NCBI RefSeq assembly: GCF_020097815.1
Contig: NZ_CP083663.1
Span: 2,790,001 to 2,854,000 of the forward strand
Length of the DNA: 64,000 nucleotides
Direction: 5' to 3'
Origin: Haloprofundus salinisoli
GTDB lineage: Archaea > Halobacteriota > Halobacteria > Halobacteriales > Haloferacaceae
Shown here: piece by piece, positions 42,026 through 50,599 of the stretch
How positions within the stretch are numbered: position 1 is the first letter of the stretch
Layout of the letters: each line of letters starts with the position of its first letter
Translations under genes and position numbers: made by a program
The notes under the pieces: model-generated
Databases searched by the model: none
What the model was told of the DNA's origin: nothing
What the model saw: the letters and a program-made list of their open reading frames with translations, nothing else

Positions 42026-42102
42026 ATCGTAGGTACGTTTCCCCTTCACATAAACAGGGAGAGAGCGTTTCGAGAAACTATGATTTGGTGTACATCGAAC
42101 AA

Positions 42103-42119
42103 GCGCGTTGTATTCAGCA
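42103..42119. repeat. Lone left-arm copy, right border of the repeat region
   Basis: GCGCGTTGTATTCAGCA, 17 nt, nearly identical to the left arm of the 83-bp repeats, without a right arm. It lies between the DUF2270 start and grpE and is the last member of the family seen, so it marks the right limit of the array. Confidence 0.7.
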
Positions 42120-42234
42120 CGCGTTTACTGTCAATCTCTATCCATTCTCGCAGAGTCGTCCACCGCTACCGTCCCGCCACCGCCCGCCGTTTGTTTCTGC
42201 AATCCTTAAGCCGAACCAGCGGTACAGTCCGACT

Positions 42235-42912
42235 ATGACCGACGACGCTACTGACGAGTCAGCGGCGGAGCGACAGACCGAGGAGACGCCCGAAGAACCC
42301 GTCGAAGACGCGTCGACGGCGGGAGCCGAGGCGACCGAAAGCGGCGAGCGCGGCGGCGAATCGGAAGAAGCGCCGACGAGCGAAGGTCTCGCCGGGCGCG
42401 CCGCGGAGTACGACGACGACCTCGCCGCCGACGTGGCCGCGTTACAGACGCGCGCGGACGAACTCGAAGCCGAACTCGCCGAGAAGGACGACCGCGTCGA
42501 GGAACTGGAGGCGGGTCTGCGCCGCACGCAGGCGGACTTCCAGAACTACAAGAAGCGTGCGAAGAAGAAGCAGGACGACATCCGTGACCGCGCGACCGAG
42601 GAGTTGGTGTCGCGCCTCGTCGGCGTCCGCGACAACCTCCTGCGGGCACTCGACCAGGAGGAGGGTGCCGACATCCGCCCCGGCGTCGAGTCGACGCTCA
42701 AGGAGTTCGACCGCGTCCTCGACGACGAGAACGTCGAACCCATCGAACCCGACCCCGGCGAGGCCGTCGACCCCCAGCGCCACGAGGTGATGATGCGCGT
42801 CGACAGCGACCACCCCGAGGGCACCGTCGCCGACGTCTACCAACCGGGCTACGAGATGGCCGAGAAGGTCATCCGCGCGGCGCAGGTGACGGTGAGCAAG
42901 GGCGACGAGTAG
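42235..42912 (+). CDS. grpE: Nucleotide exchange factor GrpE
   Basis: 225 residues from ATG 42235. An acidic unstructured N-terminus (about 1-65) leads to the long dimerisation helix (DDLAADVAALQTRADELEAELAEKDDRVEELEAGLRRTQADFQNYKKRAKKKQDDIRDRATEELVSRLVGVRDNLLRAL) and the C-terminal beta domain (PQRHEVMMRVDSDHPEGTVADVYQPGYEMAEKVIRAAQVTVS). GrpE releases ADP from DnaK. It is first in the grpE-dnaK-dnaJ cluster. The ORF extends upstream but the family begins at MTDDATDES. Confidence 0.95.
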   Translation: MTDDATDESAAERQTEETPEEPVEDASTAGAEATESGERGGESEEAPTSEGLAGRAAEYDDDLAADVAALQTRADELEAELAEKDDRVEELEAGLRRTQADFQNYKKRAKKKQDDIRDRATEELVSRLVGVRDNLLRALDQEEGADIRPGVESTLKEFDRVLDDENVEPIEPDPGEAVDPQRHEVMMRVDSDHPEGTVADVYQPGYEMAEKVIRAAQVTVSKGDE

Positions 42913-43044
42913 TCGCTCGACGCGGGCCGAACCGGGCCGTCCGCTCGGAAAGCGCGTCGATAAAAATCCGCCGACCTCGTCCGGCGCGCCGATAGAAAAT
43001 CGCAAGCGGGGGACGAGGTGTTTTCCTCGCTCCCGCCGTCCAGT

Positions 43045-43085
43045 CTAGTAACCTTTAACCGGCGCAAACCGGTAGTTGTCGGCAA
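43045..43085 (+). promoter_or_regulatory. Candidate dnaK promoter region
   Basis: AT-richer TAGTAACCTTTAACC lies about 30 bp before the dnaK ATG and could act as BRE/TATA. A short inverted repeat ACCGG-CGCAAA-CCGGT follows at about 43059-43074. Heat-inducible archaeal genes often carry such sites, but no known heat-shock consensus is recognised. Confidence 0.35.
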
Positions 43086-44978
43086 ATGGCGACTAACAAG
43101 ATTCTCGGTATCGACCTCGGTACCACGAACAGCGCGTTCGCGGTGATGGAAGGTGGCGACCCCGAAATCATCGTCAACGCCGAGGGCGACCGCACGACTC
43201 CCTCCGTCGTTGCGTTCACCGACGACGAGCGACTCGTCGGCAAACCGGCGAAGAACCAGGCCATCCAGAACCCCGACCGCACGTTCCGCTCCATCAAGCG
43301 TCACATGGGCGAGGAAGAGTTCACCGTGGAGGTCGACGGCGAGGAGTACACGCCCGAGCAGATCTCGGCGATGATCCTCCAGAAGATCAAGCGCGACGCC
43401 GAGGAGTACCTCGGCGACGACGTCGAGAAGGCGGTCATCACGGTCCCCGCGTACTTCAACGACCGACAGCGCCAGGCGACGAAAGACGCCGGCGAGATCG
43501 CCGGCTTCGACGTCGAGCGTATCATCAACGAACCGACGGCGGCGTCGATGGCGTACGGCCTCGACGACGACTCCGACCAGACCGTTCTCGTCTACGACCT
43601 CGGCGGCGGCACCTTCGACGTCTCTATTCTCGACCTCGGCGGCGGCGTCTACGAAGTGGTCGCCACCAACGGCGACAACGATCTCGGCGGCGACGACTGG
43701 GACGAGGCCGTCATCGACTACCTCGCCCAGGAGTTCGAGAACGACCACGGCATCGACCTCCGCGAGGACCGACAGGCGCTCCAGCGTCTGAAGGACGCGG
43801 CCGAGGAAGCGAAGATCGAACTCTCCTCGCGCAAGGAGACCGACATCAACCTCCCGTTCATCACGGCGACCGACTCCGGGCCGGTCCACCTCGAACAGTC
43901 GCTCACGCGCGCGAAGTTCGAGAGCCTCACGTCGGACCTCATCGACCGCACCGTCGACCCGACCGAGCAGGCGCTCTCGGACGCCGGCTACTCGAAATCC
44001 GACATCGACGAAGTCATCCTCGTCGGTGGCTCCACCCGGATGCCGCAGGTCCAAGAGAAAGTGACGGAGCTCGTCGGCAAAGAACCGAAGAAGAACGTCA
44101 ACCCCGACGAGGCCGTCGCGCTCGGGGCGGCCATCCAGGGCGGCGTCCTCGGCGGCGAAGTCGACGATATCGTCCTCTTGGACGTGACGCCGCTCAGCCT
44201 CGGTATCGAGGTCAAGGGCGGCCTGTTCGAGCGCCTCATCGAGAAGAACACGACCATCCCCACGGAGGAGTCGAAAATTTTCACCACCGCGGCGGACAAC
44301 CAGACCTCCGTGCAGGTGCGCGTCTTCCAGGGTGAGCGCGAGATGGCGCAGAACAACGAACTGCTCGGCGAGTTCCAGCTGACGGGCATCCCGCCAGCGC
44401 CCGCCGGAACGCCGCAGATCGAGGTGACGTTCAACATCGACGAGAACGGCATCGTCAACGTCGAAGCCGAGGACAAAGGCTCCGGCAACAGAGAGGACAT
44501 CACCATCGAGGGCGGCGCGGGGCTCTCCGACGAGGAGGTCGAGCGGATGCAGGAGGAAGCCGAACAACACGCCGAGGAGGACAAGCAGCGCCGCGAGCGC
44601 ATCGAGGCCCGCAACGAGGCCGAAGGCGCGGTCCAGCGCGCAGAGAAACTCCTCGACGAGAACGAGGAGAACATCGACGACGACCTCTACGCCGACATCG
44701 AGTCGGCCATCGAGGACGTCGAGGCGACGCTCGAAGACGAGGACGCTTCGACCGAGGAACTCGAAGACGCGACCGAGAGCCTCTCGAAGGAACTGCAGGA
44801 GATCGGCAAGAAGATGTACCAGCAGCAGGCGCAGGCCGGACCCGGCGGCGCGGGCGGCGCGGCGGGCGGTCCCGGCGGCGCGGGCCCCGGCGGTATGGGT
44901 GACATGGGCGGCGACGAGTCGGACGACGGCGACGAGTACGTCGACGCCGACTTCGAGGACGTGGACGAGGACGAGTAA
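43086..44978 (+). CDS. dnaK: Hsp70 chaperone DnaK
   Basis: 630 residues. N-terminal actin-like ATPase starting [19 protein letters not shown], with [33 protein letters not shown] and [14 protein letters not shown]; the substrate-binding domain begins about [14 protein letters not shown]. The helical lid ([28 protein letters not shown]) and the Gly-rich tail ending FEDVDEDE are complete. The family folds nascent or stressed proteins with DnaJ and GrpE. The order grpE, dnaK, dnaJ is conserved in haloarchaea. Confidence 0.98.
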   Translation: MATNKILGIDLGTTNSAFAVMEGGDPEIIVNAEGDRTTPSVVAFTDDERLVGKPAKNQAIQNPDRTFRSIKRHMGEEEFTVEVDGEEYTPEQISAMILQKIKRDAEEYLGDDVEKAVITVPAYFNDRQRQATKDAGEIAGFDVERIINEPTAASMAYGLDDDSDQTVLVYDLGGGTFDVSILDLGGGVYEVVATNGDNDLGGDDWDEAVIDYLAQEFENDHGIDLREDRQALQRLKDAAEEAKIELSSRKETDINLPFITATDSGPVHLEQSLTRAKFESLTSDLIDRTVDPTEQALSDAGYSKSDIDEVILVGGSTRMPQVQEKVTELVGKEPKKNVNPDEAVALGAAIQGGVLGGEVDDIVLLDVTPLSLGIEVKGGLFERLIEKNTTIPTEESKIFTTAADNQTSVQVRVFQGEREMAQNNELLGEFQLTGIPPAPAGTPQIEVTFNIDENGIVNVEAEDKGSGNREDITIEGGAGLSDEEVERMQEEAEQHAEEDKQRRERIEARNEAEGAVQRAEKLLDENEENIDDDLYADIESAIEDVEATLEDEDASTEELEDATESLSKELQEIGKKMYQQQAQAGPGGAGGAAGGPGGAGPGGMGDMGGDESDDGDEYVDADFEDVDEDE

Positions 44979-45100
44979 GCCACTCGCCCAACCCATCACT
45001 CCAGCACCGATTCGACGAGTAGTATTCTTCACACGACCCACGACGACTGCCGCCGAGCCATTCCGTTCAAGTAGTTCCCCCGAATAACGAGAGATAACTG

Positions 45101-46258
45101 ATGAGCGAGGACTTCTACGACGTACTCGGGGTGTCGCGCGACGCCGACGAGGACGAGATAAAGAAGGCGTACCGGAAGAAAGCCGCGGAGTACCACCCGG
45201 ACGTGAGCGACGACCCTGACGCCGACGAGAAGTTCAAGAAGGTCAAGAAGGCCAAGGAGGTGCTCACCGACGACGAGAAGCGTCGGATGTACGACCAGGT
45301 CGGTCACGACCGGTTCGAGGAGGCCGAGAAACGCGGCGGCGTCGGTGGCGGCGCAGGCGGGTTCGGCGGCGGCAACCCCTTCGGCGGTGCGGGCGGTGGA
45401 GGCGGCTTCGAGGACATCTTCAACCAGTTCTTCGGCGGCGGCGCGGGCGGCAACGGCCGCGGCCAGCAGGACCGCCCGAGACAGGGCCGCAACCTCCGGA
45501 CGAACCTGACGCTCGACCTCGACGACGTGTACGAGGGCGTCACGAAGCAGGTGACCATCACGCGACCCGAGCACTGCCCGGACTGCGACGGCGAGGGCCA
45601 CCCCGCCGACGCCGACGCCGAGACCTGTCCGGAGTGCAACGGTCGAGGCCAGGTCACGCAGGTGTCGCAGACGCCGTTCGGCCGCGTCCAGCAGACGACG
45701 ACCTGCCGCCGCTGCGGCGGCGACGGGGAACTGTACGACGAGACCTGCGGCACCTGCGGCGGCGACGGCATCGTCCGCGAGGAGGTGTCGCTCACCGTCG
45801 ACGTGCCGGCCGGCATCCAGAACGGCCAGACGCTACGGATGGAGCGCGAAGGTGCCCCCGGGGAGAACCGCGGCCCGAACGGCGACCTGCTCATCGACGT
45901 GCAGGTTCGCCCGCACGACGACTTCGAGCGCGACGGCGACGACCTGCACTACCAGCATCCCATCTCGTTCCCGCAGGCGGTGTTCGGCGCGACCGTCGAA
46001 ATCCCAACGCTCGGCGGCAGCGTCGAGATGGACATCCCGGAGGGGACCCAGAGCGGCGAGACGTTCCGCCTCCAAGGTAAGGGGATGCCGCGACTCCGCC
46101 GCCGCGGCGAGGGCAACCTCTACGTGCAGGTGCAGATCGTGACGCCCGAACAGATGAGCAAAGAACAGCGCGAGGCGCTGGAAGCGTTCGCCGAGGCCGG
46201 CGGCGAGGAGGTCGACGTGAAGGAAGGCTTCTTCGAGAAGATAAAGAACTCATTCTAA
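45101..46258 (+). CDS. dnaJ: Co-chaperone DnaJ
   Basis: 385 residues. J domain with the HPD motif (AEYHPDVSDDPDADEKFKKVKKAKEVL), Gly/Phe-rich linker (GVGGGAGGFGGGNPFGGAGGGGGFEDIF), four zinc-binding CxxCxGxG repeats (CPDCDGEG, CPECNGRG, CRRCGGDG, CGTCGGDG), then the C-terminal substrate-binding and dimerisation domains. A complete type I DnaJ. It stimulates DnaK ATPase. Followed by the hairpin element copy B. Confidence 0.97.
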   Translation: MSEDFYDVLGVSRDADEDEIKKAYRKKAAEYHPDVSDDPDADEKFKKVKKAKEVLTDDEKRRMYDQVGHDRFEEAEKRGGVGGGAGGFGGGNPFGGAGGGGGFEDIFNQFFGGGAGGNGRGQQDRPRQGRNLRTNLTLDLDDVYEGVTKQVTITRPEHCPDCDGEGHPADADAETCPECNGRGQVTQVSQTPFGRVQQTTTCRRCGGDGELYDETCGTCGGDGIVREEVSLTVDVPAGIQNGQTLRMEREGAPGENRGPNGDLLIDVQVRPHDDFERDGDDLHYQHPISFPQAVFGATVEIPTLGGSVEMDIPEGTQSGETFRLQGKGMPRLRRRGEGNLYVQVQIVTPEQMSKEQREALEAFAEAGGEEVDVKEGFFEKIKNSF

Positions 46259-46261
46259 CGC

Positions 46262-46362
46262 GCCTTTTTGCTGCGGAGGGTGCGCGAAGCGCACCCCCAC
46301 TTGCAAAAATCTGCACAAAATGGTCGCTCATCTCGGCCTTACGGCCTCGCTCGCGGTACAGA
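46262..46362. repeat. Hairpin-rich intergenic element, copy B (copy A 35890)
   Basis: Same skeleton as copy A: CCTTTTTGCTGCGG, an 8-bp-stem hairpin GGGTGCGC-GAA-GCGCACCC (46278-46296), GCAAAAATCTGCACAAAA, and a closing TCGCTCGCGGTACA. The hairpin bases differ from copy A but pairing is kept. It lies 4 bp after the dnaJ stop. Confidence 0.65.
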
Positions 46363-46423
46363 ACAGCTGTCTCAACCAGCCTCCGCAACCAACTTACTTC
46401 CAACTGGCTACCGAACCCTCCGT

Positions 46424-46744
46424 GTGTCCCACTCGAAAGTCAACTACCGAGACGTCGAACCGAAATCCGACGGAATGCACTTTCTCCGCGACGCGCTCGA
46501 CACCGACAACCTCGGTGTGACGGTGCTCGACTGTGAGGCGGGGTGGTCGGGGATGGAACACGACCACGGCGACGAGGGTCACGAGGAGGTGTACCTGCTC
46601 ATTGACGGCGGCGCGACGGTCAGCATCGACGGCGACGACGTAACGCTCGAACCCGGCGACGCCGTCCGCATCCCGCCGGAGGCGACGCGGCAAATTCGCG
46701 TCAGCGACGAGGACAGCACGCTCGTGCTCGCGGGCGCGCCGTAG
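46424..46744 (+). CDS. Cupin-domain protein
   Basis: 106 residues from GTG 46424 (SHSKVNYRDVEPKSDGMHFLRDALDTDNLGVTVLDCEAGWSGMEHDHGDEGHEEVYLLIDG). The double-stranded beta-helix pattern with HDHGDEGHEEVY (His/His/Glu metal ligands) and PGDAVRIPPEATRQIRV is a single-domain cupin. Substrate unknown. The upstream extension of the frame to 46268 crosses the hairpin element and is not coding. Confidence 0.85.
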   Translation: MSHSKVNYRDVEPKSDGMHFLRDALDTDNLGVTVLDCEAGWSGMEHDHGDEGHEEVYLLIDGGATVSIDGDDVTLEPGDAVRIPPEATRQIRVSDEDSTLVLAGAP

Positions 46745-46837
46745 CGAAGCGTTCCGTCTCCTCTCGTCTGATTCGATGAGTGTCACCGACCAGTGACGGT
46801 GCCAGAGGATACGTTACTCGGTACCGTCCCACGTGAT

Positions 46838-48013
46838 ATGAGCGATACCGACGCCGACCGAATCCCGGTCACCGTCGTCAGCGGCTATCTTGGGGCGGGG
46901 AAGACGACGCTCGTCAACCACGTGTTGCAGAACCGACGCGGAATGGAAGTCGCCGTCGTCGTCAACGACATGGGCGAGGTGAACGTCGACGCCGAACTGC
47001 TCGCCGACGCCGACGACAGCGAGGAGGGCGTTCTCGACCTCTCGAACGGCTGTATCTGTTGTGAGTTGCAGGGCGACCTGCTCGAACAAACGGCGAAACT
47101 CGCCGAGACCCGGTCGTTCGACTACCTGCTGGTCGAGTCATCAGGTATCAGCGAACCGCTGCCCGTCGCGCGGTCGTTCGTCGAAGGTTCGCCCGAGAGC
47201 GATGTCCACCCGACCGACCACTACCGACTCGACACCACCGTCTCGGTCGTCGACGCCTACGGGTTCTGGAAGGAGTTCGACCCGACGACGCGCAAGGAGT
47301 CGGCGTCGGTGGACCGCCCGCTTGCCGACGTGTTCGTCGACCAGATCGAGTTCTGCGACGTCCTCCTTCTGAACAAGTGCGACATGGTGCCCGACGACGA
47401 ACTCGACCGCATCGAGTCGGTGATCCGCGAACTGCAACCTCGGGCGGAGCTCACCCGGACGACCTACTCGGAGGTCGACCCCGAGCGCATCCTCGGCACC
47501 GGCCGGTTCGACGTGGACGAAGCCCGGAAGAACGTCGGCTGGAAACGCCGCCTCGCCGAACACGAGCGAGAGACGGAGACGGGAGGTTCTCACGACGAGG
47601 GCGGGCACGGGCACGGCCACGAGCACGACCGCGGCGGACTGACTGCCGCCGAGGCCCACGGCGTCTCGTCGTTCGTCTACGCGACGGAGACGCCGTTTCA
47701 TCCGCACCGGTTCGCGGCGTGGCTTCGAGACTGGGACGGAAGCATCGTTCGCGCGAAGGGCTTTTTCCTCCTCGCGGACCGGGAGGAGTCGGTGATGGGG
47801 CTGAGTCAGGCGGGGCCGTCGGTGCAGGCGGGTCCCATCGGTGAGTGGGGCGACGAGGACGCCCCGCGGACGCGACTCGTCTTCATCGGGAGCGAGATGG
47901 ACGAAACGGCGCTCCGCGCGGAACTCGACGACTGTCTCTCGAACGACGCCGAACGCGGCGAACCGCCCGCGCGCGACGACCCGTTCCCGCTGGCGGTGAC
48001 CGTCGACGACTGA
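46838..48013 (+). CDS. CobW/ZNG1-type P-loop GTPase (metal chaperone)
   Basis: 391 residues from ATG 46838 (MSDTDADRIPVTVVSGYLGAGKTTLVNH). Walker A GYLGAGKT, NDMGEVNVD, the metal site CICCEL in LSNGCICCELQGDLL, and NKCDMV are all present. A His-rich stretch (DEGGHGHGHEHDRGG near residues 250-265) may bind zinc or another metal. The C-terminal CobW domain is complete. The family delivers metals to partner proteins. A GTG at 46793 gives an alternative start. Confidence 0.92.
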   Translation: MSDTDADRIPVTVVSGYLGAGKTTLVNHVLQNRRGMEVAVVVNDMGEVNVDAELLADADDSEEGVLDLSNGCICCELQGDLLEQTAKLAETRSFDYLLVESSGISEPLPVARSFVEGSPESDVHPTDHYRLDTTVSVVDAYGFWKEFDPTTRKESASVDRPLADVFVDQIEFCDVLLLNKCDMVPDDELDRIESVIRELQPRAELTRTTYSEVDPERILGTGRFDVDEARKNVGWKRRLAEHERETETGGSHDEGGHGHGHEHDRGGLTAAEAHGVSSFVYATETPFHPHRFAAWLRDWDGSIVRAKGFFLLADREESVMGLSQAGPSVQAGPIGEWGDEDAPRTRLVFIGSEMDETALRAELDDCLSNDAERGEPPARDDPFPLAVTVDD

Positions 48014-48024
48014 GCGGCCTTCGC

Positions 48025-48177
48025 TCAGGCGAACTCCTCGCGGAGTTCGTCCCACGACTCGTCGAATCCGTAGTTCGCGTTCGCCGCCTTCCGTTTCCCG
48101 ATGGCGTCCTGATAGACGGTGTCGTACTGGAGTAGCTCGGTCCACCCCTCCATCGCGTAGTTACAGTACTGGCACAT
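48025..48177 (-). CDS. 50-residue Cys-containing small protein
   Basis: From ATG 48177: MCQYCNYAMEGWTELLQYDTVYQDAIGKRKAANANYGFDESWDELREEFA. An N-terminal CxxC and charged helical body. Lies divergent from the 40-residue Cys/His protein starting at 48289. The long in-frame extension upstream is not coding-like. Function unknown. Confidence 0.62.
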   Translation of the reverse strand: MCQYCNYAMEGWTELLQYDTVYQDAIGKRKAANANYGFDESWDELREEFA

Positions 48178-48288
48178 TGTCACGATAGATACGTCGCGTC
48201 CACCCTTATACCTTCCATCTGTGACTATTTCGAGGAAACGAAATAAGAAAATTGATAAGTGAGCGTGAGTGAGAATGTGTGACCAACT

Positions 48289-48411
48289 GTGATAACCGGA
48301 CGTTGCGACCACTGTGAGTGGTCGATGATTACGACATCGTACACGGAAATGGTGCAAGCGTACCAGACGCACCTGAGAGAGAATCACCACGACGCGTGGG
48401 TTCGAGCCTAA
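48289..48411 (+). CDS. 40-residue Cys/His small protein
   Basis: From GTG 48289: MITGRCDHCEWSMITTSYTEMVQAYQTHLRENHHDAWVRA. CxxC, then H-x4-H-H spacing, resembles a C2H2-type zinc finger of minimal size. Archaeal zinc-finger microproteins of this kind exist; a role is not known. Candidate only, without a search. Confidence 0.55.
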   Translation: MITGRCDHCEWSMITTSYTEMVQAYQTHLRENHHDAWVRA

Positions 48412-48432
48412 AAAGGGAACGGGTACCGGCGT

Positions 48433-49599
48433 TTACGGTTCCAGCAGAACCTTCGTAACGCCCTCCTCGCGGTTGTCGAAGCGCTCGTACATCTCCGGTG
48501 CCTCGTCGAGGCCGACGCGGTGCGAGACGACGAACGTCGGGTCGGCGCGACCTTCGATGATCATATCGCGGAGCTGTCGGTTGTAGCGCTTGACGTTACA
48601 CTGGCCGGTTCCGAGTGCGATACCCTTCTCGAACAGTGTCCCGAAGTCGATGCCGAGACGTCCCTGCGCGGCCATCTCGTCGGGCGCGCCGGGGTCCGAA
48701 GGGACGTAGAGCCCCGGAATCCCGAGCTTGCCCGTCGGACGGACGGTCTCGATGAGCTGGTTGAGGACGACCGCCGGGTTCTCGCGCGCCGGGTCGTAGG
48801 CGTCGTCGGTGAGGTCGGTTTCGGGGTCGATGGCCTGATAACCGACCGCGTCGACGCCTTTGTCGACTCCTTCGCCGTGAGCGTCCTTTATCTGCTCTAT
48901 CGGGTCCGATTCCTCGAAGTTGATCGGCATCGCGTCGCAGTGCTGCTCGGCGAGTTCGAGGCGACTGTCGACGCGGTCGACGACGTAGATCTCGGAGGCA
49001 CCCTGAATCTTCGCGCTGTACGCCGCCATCAGCCCGACCGGACCCGCACCGTAGATAGCGATGGACTCGCCGGGCTGGAGGTCCGCGAGTCGCGTTCCGT
49101 GCCACCCCGTCGGGAAGATGTCCGCCAGAAGCGAGAACGCGTCCTCGTGTTCGTCGCCCTCCGGGAGTTTCAGCGCGTTGAAGTCCGCGTACGGAACGCG
49201 GAGCTTCTCCGCCTGTCCGCCCTTATACGGTCCCATCGCGACGTATCCATACGCCCCACCGGCGAAACCGGGATTGACGTTCGTACAGAAGCCGGTGTAG
49301 CCGTTCTCGCAGTTCTGACAGAACCCGCAGGCGACGTTGAACGGCATGACGACGCGGTCGCCCTCCTCGAGCGTGTCGACGCCCTCGCCGACCTGCTCGA
49401 CGATGCCCATGTTCTCGTGTCCGAAGACGATGCCCGGGTCCGCCGACGTACGACCCTCGTACATGTGTAGGTCCGACCCGCAGATACACGACGTCGTGAT
49501 GTCGACGATGACGTCGTTGGGGTGTTCCATTTCGGGTTCGTCCACTTCTTCGACGGCGACCTCGTGCGGTCCCTTGTAAACGACAGCGTTCATTGACAT
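48433..49599 (-). CDS. Zinc-dependent formaldehyde/alcohol dehydrogenase (glutathione-independent)
   Basis: 388 residues. Catalytic zinc ligands in SCICGSDLHMYEG and GHENMGIVEQVGEGV, structural zinc in CGFCQNCENGYTGFC, cofactor loop IYGAGPVGLMAAYSA. The long 150-190 insert (AFSLLADIFPTGWHGTRLADLQPGESIA) and the GPYKGGQAEKLRVP segment fit the glutathione-independent formaldehyde dehydrogenase group. Oxidises formaldehyde or short alcohols with NAD. ATG 49599 or the second ATG two residues later. Confidence 0.9.
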   Translation of the reverse strand: MSMNAVVYKGPHEVAVEEVDEPEMEHPNDVIVDITTSCICGSDLHMYEGRTSADPGIVFGHENMGIVEQVGEGVDTLEEGDRVVMPFNVACGFCQNCENGYTGFCTNVNPGFAGGAYGYVAMGPYKGGQAEKLRVPYADFNALKLPEGDEHEDAFSLLADIFPTGWHGTRLADLQPGESIAIYGAGPVGLMAAYSAKIQGASEIYVVDRVDSRLELAEQHCDAMPINFEESDPIEQIKDAHGEGVDKGVDAVGYQAIDPETDLTDDAYDPARENPAVVLNQLIETVRPTGKLGIPGLYVPSDPGAPDEMAAQGRLGIDFGTLFEKGIALGTGQCNVKRYNRQLRDMIIEGRADPTFVVSHRVGLDEAPEMYERFDNREEGVTKVLLEP

Positions 49600-49794
49600 T
49601 TGCTATAACCTCACATGGTAACCCCTCAGACAGACTATTATATCTAATCCAAGACAAGTTGAGTTACGTCGGGAGTGTTAGCATCGGTCGTGATGAATTT
49701 GCTATCGTTCTCGAACACTGTCTCGACTTCGGATCGAGACGCCCCGTCGTCGACTCCTCGGTGTGTTTTTCTTCGACCTCTCCGTATCGAAGTC

Positions 49795-50514
49795 GTGAAC
49801 GTTCTGGGAGAGATTGTCGCGCGCGACCGGCGGACCGACCGCTCGGCGGTCCATCTTCCGGCGGCCGACCGGACGATGAGTTACCACGACTTCTGTACGA
49901 CGGCGTGGAAAGCCGGGAACGTCTTTCGACATCTCGGCCTCGCGGGCGGACGAGGTGTCGAAATCGAACCCGTCGGGTCGCCGGAGTCGCTTCTGGCCTT
50001 CTTCGGCGCGTCGTTGCTCGGGTCGCCTGTCCGCTTCGAGGTCCGCGGCGACGACGAGACGCGTCTCGTCGTCGCCACTGTCGACCGCGAGACGAGTTTC
50101 GACCCCTCGCCGGGAACGAAACTGGTCGTTTACGGCGGCCGCCCGACCCGCCCGGAGACGACTCACTGGGAGACTGAGGTCTGGAGCGAGAACCCGGCGA
50201 TTCCGCCGTACGACGTGGCTCCCTCTACGCCGGCGCTCGTCGACGACGAGTCGTACACGCACGCGGAACTGCTGGAGTTCGCTGAGGGTGTCGTCGACGA
50301 GTACGCCCTGACAGACGCCTCGCGCGTCGTCGTCCGTAGCTCGCTGTCGCACTCCGGCGTCGTCGTCGCGGGCGTCGTTGCGCCGCTTCTCGCCGGGGCG
50401 ACGGTTGTTCTCGCCGACGCCGACGTGGGGAACTCCGGAGACTTCGCCGTGAGTGCGACGGACGACGTGCCGGAGCCCACCGTCGTCGACCCGGCGGGCG
50501 TCCTCGCCCGATAG
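49795..50514 (+). CDS. AMP-binding-like protein, N-terminal portion only (truncated family)
   Basis: 239 residues from GTG 49795 (NVLGEIVARDRRTDRSAVHLPAADRTMSYHDFCTTAWKAGNVFRHLGLAGGRGVEIEP). The pattern (YHDFxxxAxKAGNxFRHLG, SLLAFFGASLLGSPVRFEV) is that of the acyl/acetyl-CoA synthetase N-terminal subdomain, but the protein ends near residue 239 without the C-terminal lid. There is no Y-S-S-G-T-T-G nucleotide loop and no catalytic Lys motif. Either it is a shortened family member, or a regulator using the fold. The full-length ACS lies about 4 kb away. Confidence 0.65.
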   Translation: MNVLGEIVARDRRTDRSAVHLPAADRTMSYHDFCTTAWKAGNVFRHLGLAGGRGVEIEPVGSPESLLAFFGASLLGSPVRFEVRGDDETRLVVATVDRETSFDPSPGTKLVVYGGRPTRPETTHWETEVWSENPAIPPYDVAPSTPALVDDESYTHAELLEFAEGVVDEYALTDASRVVVRSSLSHSGVVVAGVVAPLLAGATVVLADADVGNSGDFAVSATDDVPEPTVVDPAGVLAR

Positions 50515-50599
50515 CCCTCTACTCGCTCTCGCGGACGCAACCGACTGCGCGAACTGCCGGACACCCAAACGCTACGTTCGTCCGGTGAAATCACCTGCC

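Noticed and set aside
42849-45041. 730-residue frame antisense to dnaK
   Set aside because: Shadow produced by GC-rich codon bias on the dnaK gene; no start context or family match.
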